Shown here: in pieces, positions 63,378-64,000 of the stretch
Position numbering within the stretch: the first letter of the stretch is position 1
Layout: each line of letters starts with the position of its first letter
Source of the DNA: Mycolicibacterium parafortuitum
GTDB lineage: Bacteria > Actinomycetota > Actinomycetes > Mycobacteriales > Mycobacteriaceae
Length of the DNA: 64,000 nt
NCBI RefSeq assembly: GCF_002086815.1
Contig: NZ_MVID01000011.1
Span: forward strand, 62,001-126,000
Direction of reading: 5' to 3'
Notes under the pieces: generated by a model
The model's database searches: none
Seen by the model: only the letters and a program-made list of their open reading frames with translations
Told to the model about the DNA's origin: nothing
Translations under genes and position numbers: made by a program

Positions 63378-64000
63378 ATGAGCAACGCGCCGGACTTCGA
63401 TGCGGCCGGACTCCCGGAGGAACTCAGCCCGCTCGACCAGATCCTGCATCGTGGCGAGGCCAATCCGCGCACCCGCTCGGGCATCATGACCGTCGAATTG
63501 CTCGACACCACGCCGGACTGGGACACCTTCCGGACCCGCTTCGAGCATGCCTCGCGCAAGGTGCTGCGGCTGCGGCAGAAGGTGGTCACACCGACGCTGC
63601 CCACCGCCGCGCCACGCTGGGTCGTCGACCCGGACTTCAACCTCGATTACCACCTGCGCCGGGTCCGCGTCCCCGAGCCCGGCACCGTGCGCCAGGTCAT
63701 GGACCTCGCCGAGATCGCGGCACAGTCCCCGCTCGACATCTCCCGGCCGCTGTGGACCGCCACCCTGATCGAGGGCGTCGAGGACGGGCAGGCCGCCCTG
63801 ATGGTGCACCTGAGCCACGCCGTCACCGACGGCGTCGGCGGAGTGGAGATGTTCGCCAACCTCTACGACCTCGAACGGGACCCGCCCCCGCAGCCCGTAC
63901 CGCCGCTGCCGGTGCCGACCGACCTGTCGCCGAACGACCTGATGCGCAACGGGCTGAACCGGCTGCCCGGCACCATCCTCGGCGGCGTGCGCGACGCGTT
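63378..64000 (+). CDS. Wax ester synthase/diacylglycerol acyltransferase (WS/DGAT), 5' part
   Basis: The first 207 residues are present; the gene runs out of the window. WS/DGAT features: LSPLDQILHRGEANPRTRSG at the N-terminus, PRWVVDPDFNLDYHLRRVRV, and the active-site region MVHLSHAVTDGVGGVEMF. The usual HHxxxDG motif here reads SHAVTDG, so the first His is Ser while the second His and DG are kept. These enzymes make triacylglycerol or wax esters from acyl-CoA. Position suggests Rv2484c. Leaderless start supported by TAGTTT at 63365-63370. Confidence 0.9.
   Translation, partial: MSNAPDFDAAGLPEELSPLDQILHRGEANPRTRSGIMTVELLDTTPDWDTFRTRFEHASRKVLRLRQKVVTPTLPTAAPRWVVDPDFNLDYHLRRVRVPEPGTVRQVMDLAEIAAQSPLDISRPLWTATLIEGVEDGQAALMVHLSHAVTDGVGGVEMFANLYDLERDPPPQPVPPLPVPTDLSPNDLMRNGLNRLPGTILGGVRDA

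Overview
The window is a high-GC actinobacterial chromosome segment. It almost certainly comes from a fast-growing Mycobacterium (Mycolicibacterium-type). It carries an mce operon, the giant type I fatty acid synthase with acpS, an L,D-transpeptidase lipoprotein, a CmrA-type mycolate reductase, and many GTG and apparently leaderless starts. From about 25 to 63 kb the gene order follows the M. tuberculosis block Rv2524c to about Rv2484c as I recall it: fas, acpS, M20 peptidase, bcp, DUF3618, ldtB, orn, DUF853 ATPase, cmrA, UMF1-type MFS, proline-rich MmpS-like protein, BkaR-type TetR, accD1, accA1, fadE19, MaoC, citE, WS/DGAT. No IS, prophage, CRISPR array or rRNA was seen.

Layout. (1) 1-5274: distal part of an mce operon (mceC partial, mceD, mceE lipoprotein, mceF), ending in a hairpin. 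(2) 5345-6832: three small secreted proteins. (3) 6886-18836: an accessory lipid-catabolism region. It has a P450 divergent from a TetR gene, orphan heme-copper oxidase subunits III and IV with two paralogous multi-pass proteins, a thiolase-like/DUF35 pair, a VOC protein, a crotonase, two acyl-CoA ligases and an amidohydrolase. (4) 18986-20529: two Mce-associated membrane proteins. (5) 20550-24257: two convergent IspD-family cytidylyltransferases, an MFS transporter and a MerR regulator. (6) 24258-37207: a long fas leader, fas-acpS, M20 peptidase, bcp, DUF3618, and a 56-aa gene too short for usual ORF calling. (7) 37579-43638: envelope and secreted proteins, tRNA-Lys, ldtB, tRNA-His, orn. (8) 43720-50796: DUF853 ATPase, cmrA, MFS, MmpS-like protein, S9 peptidase and two tiny membrane proteins. 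(9) 50817-57530: the leucine catabolic operon accD1-accA1-fadE19-maoC-citE under a divergent TetR with twin operators. (10) 57533-64000: crotonase, acyl-ACP thioesterase, NTF2-like protein and TetR with an operator, haloperoxidase-like hydrolase, a secreted C39-like multidomain protein, tRNA-Arg and a truncated WS/DGAT.

How they may work together. The mce tail, Mam proteins, P450, ligases, crotonase and thiolase-like/DUF35 pair look like uptake and degradation of a hydrophobic substrate, perhaps steroid- or terpenoid-like (inference). Several promoters in that block share a motif close to GAATGGCATTCTC. This, with the P450 and the orphan oxidase-subunit operon behind tandem palindromic operators, is the best candidate here for a little-described system. 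The second half is mostly conserved mycobacterial housekeeping: fatty acid synthesis and ACP activation, peptidoglycan 3-3 crosslinking, RNA turnover, mycolate maturation and leucine/itaconate catabolism.
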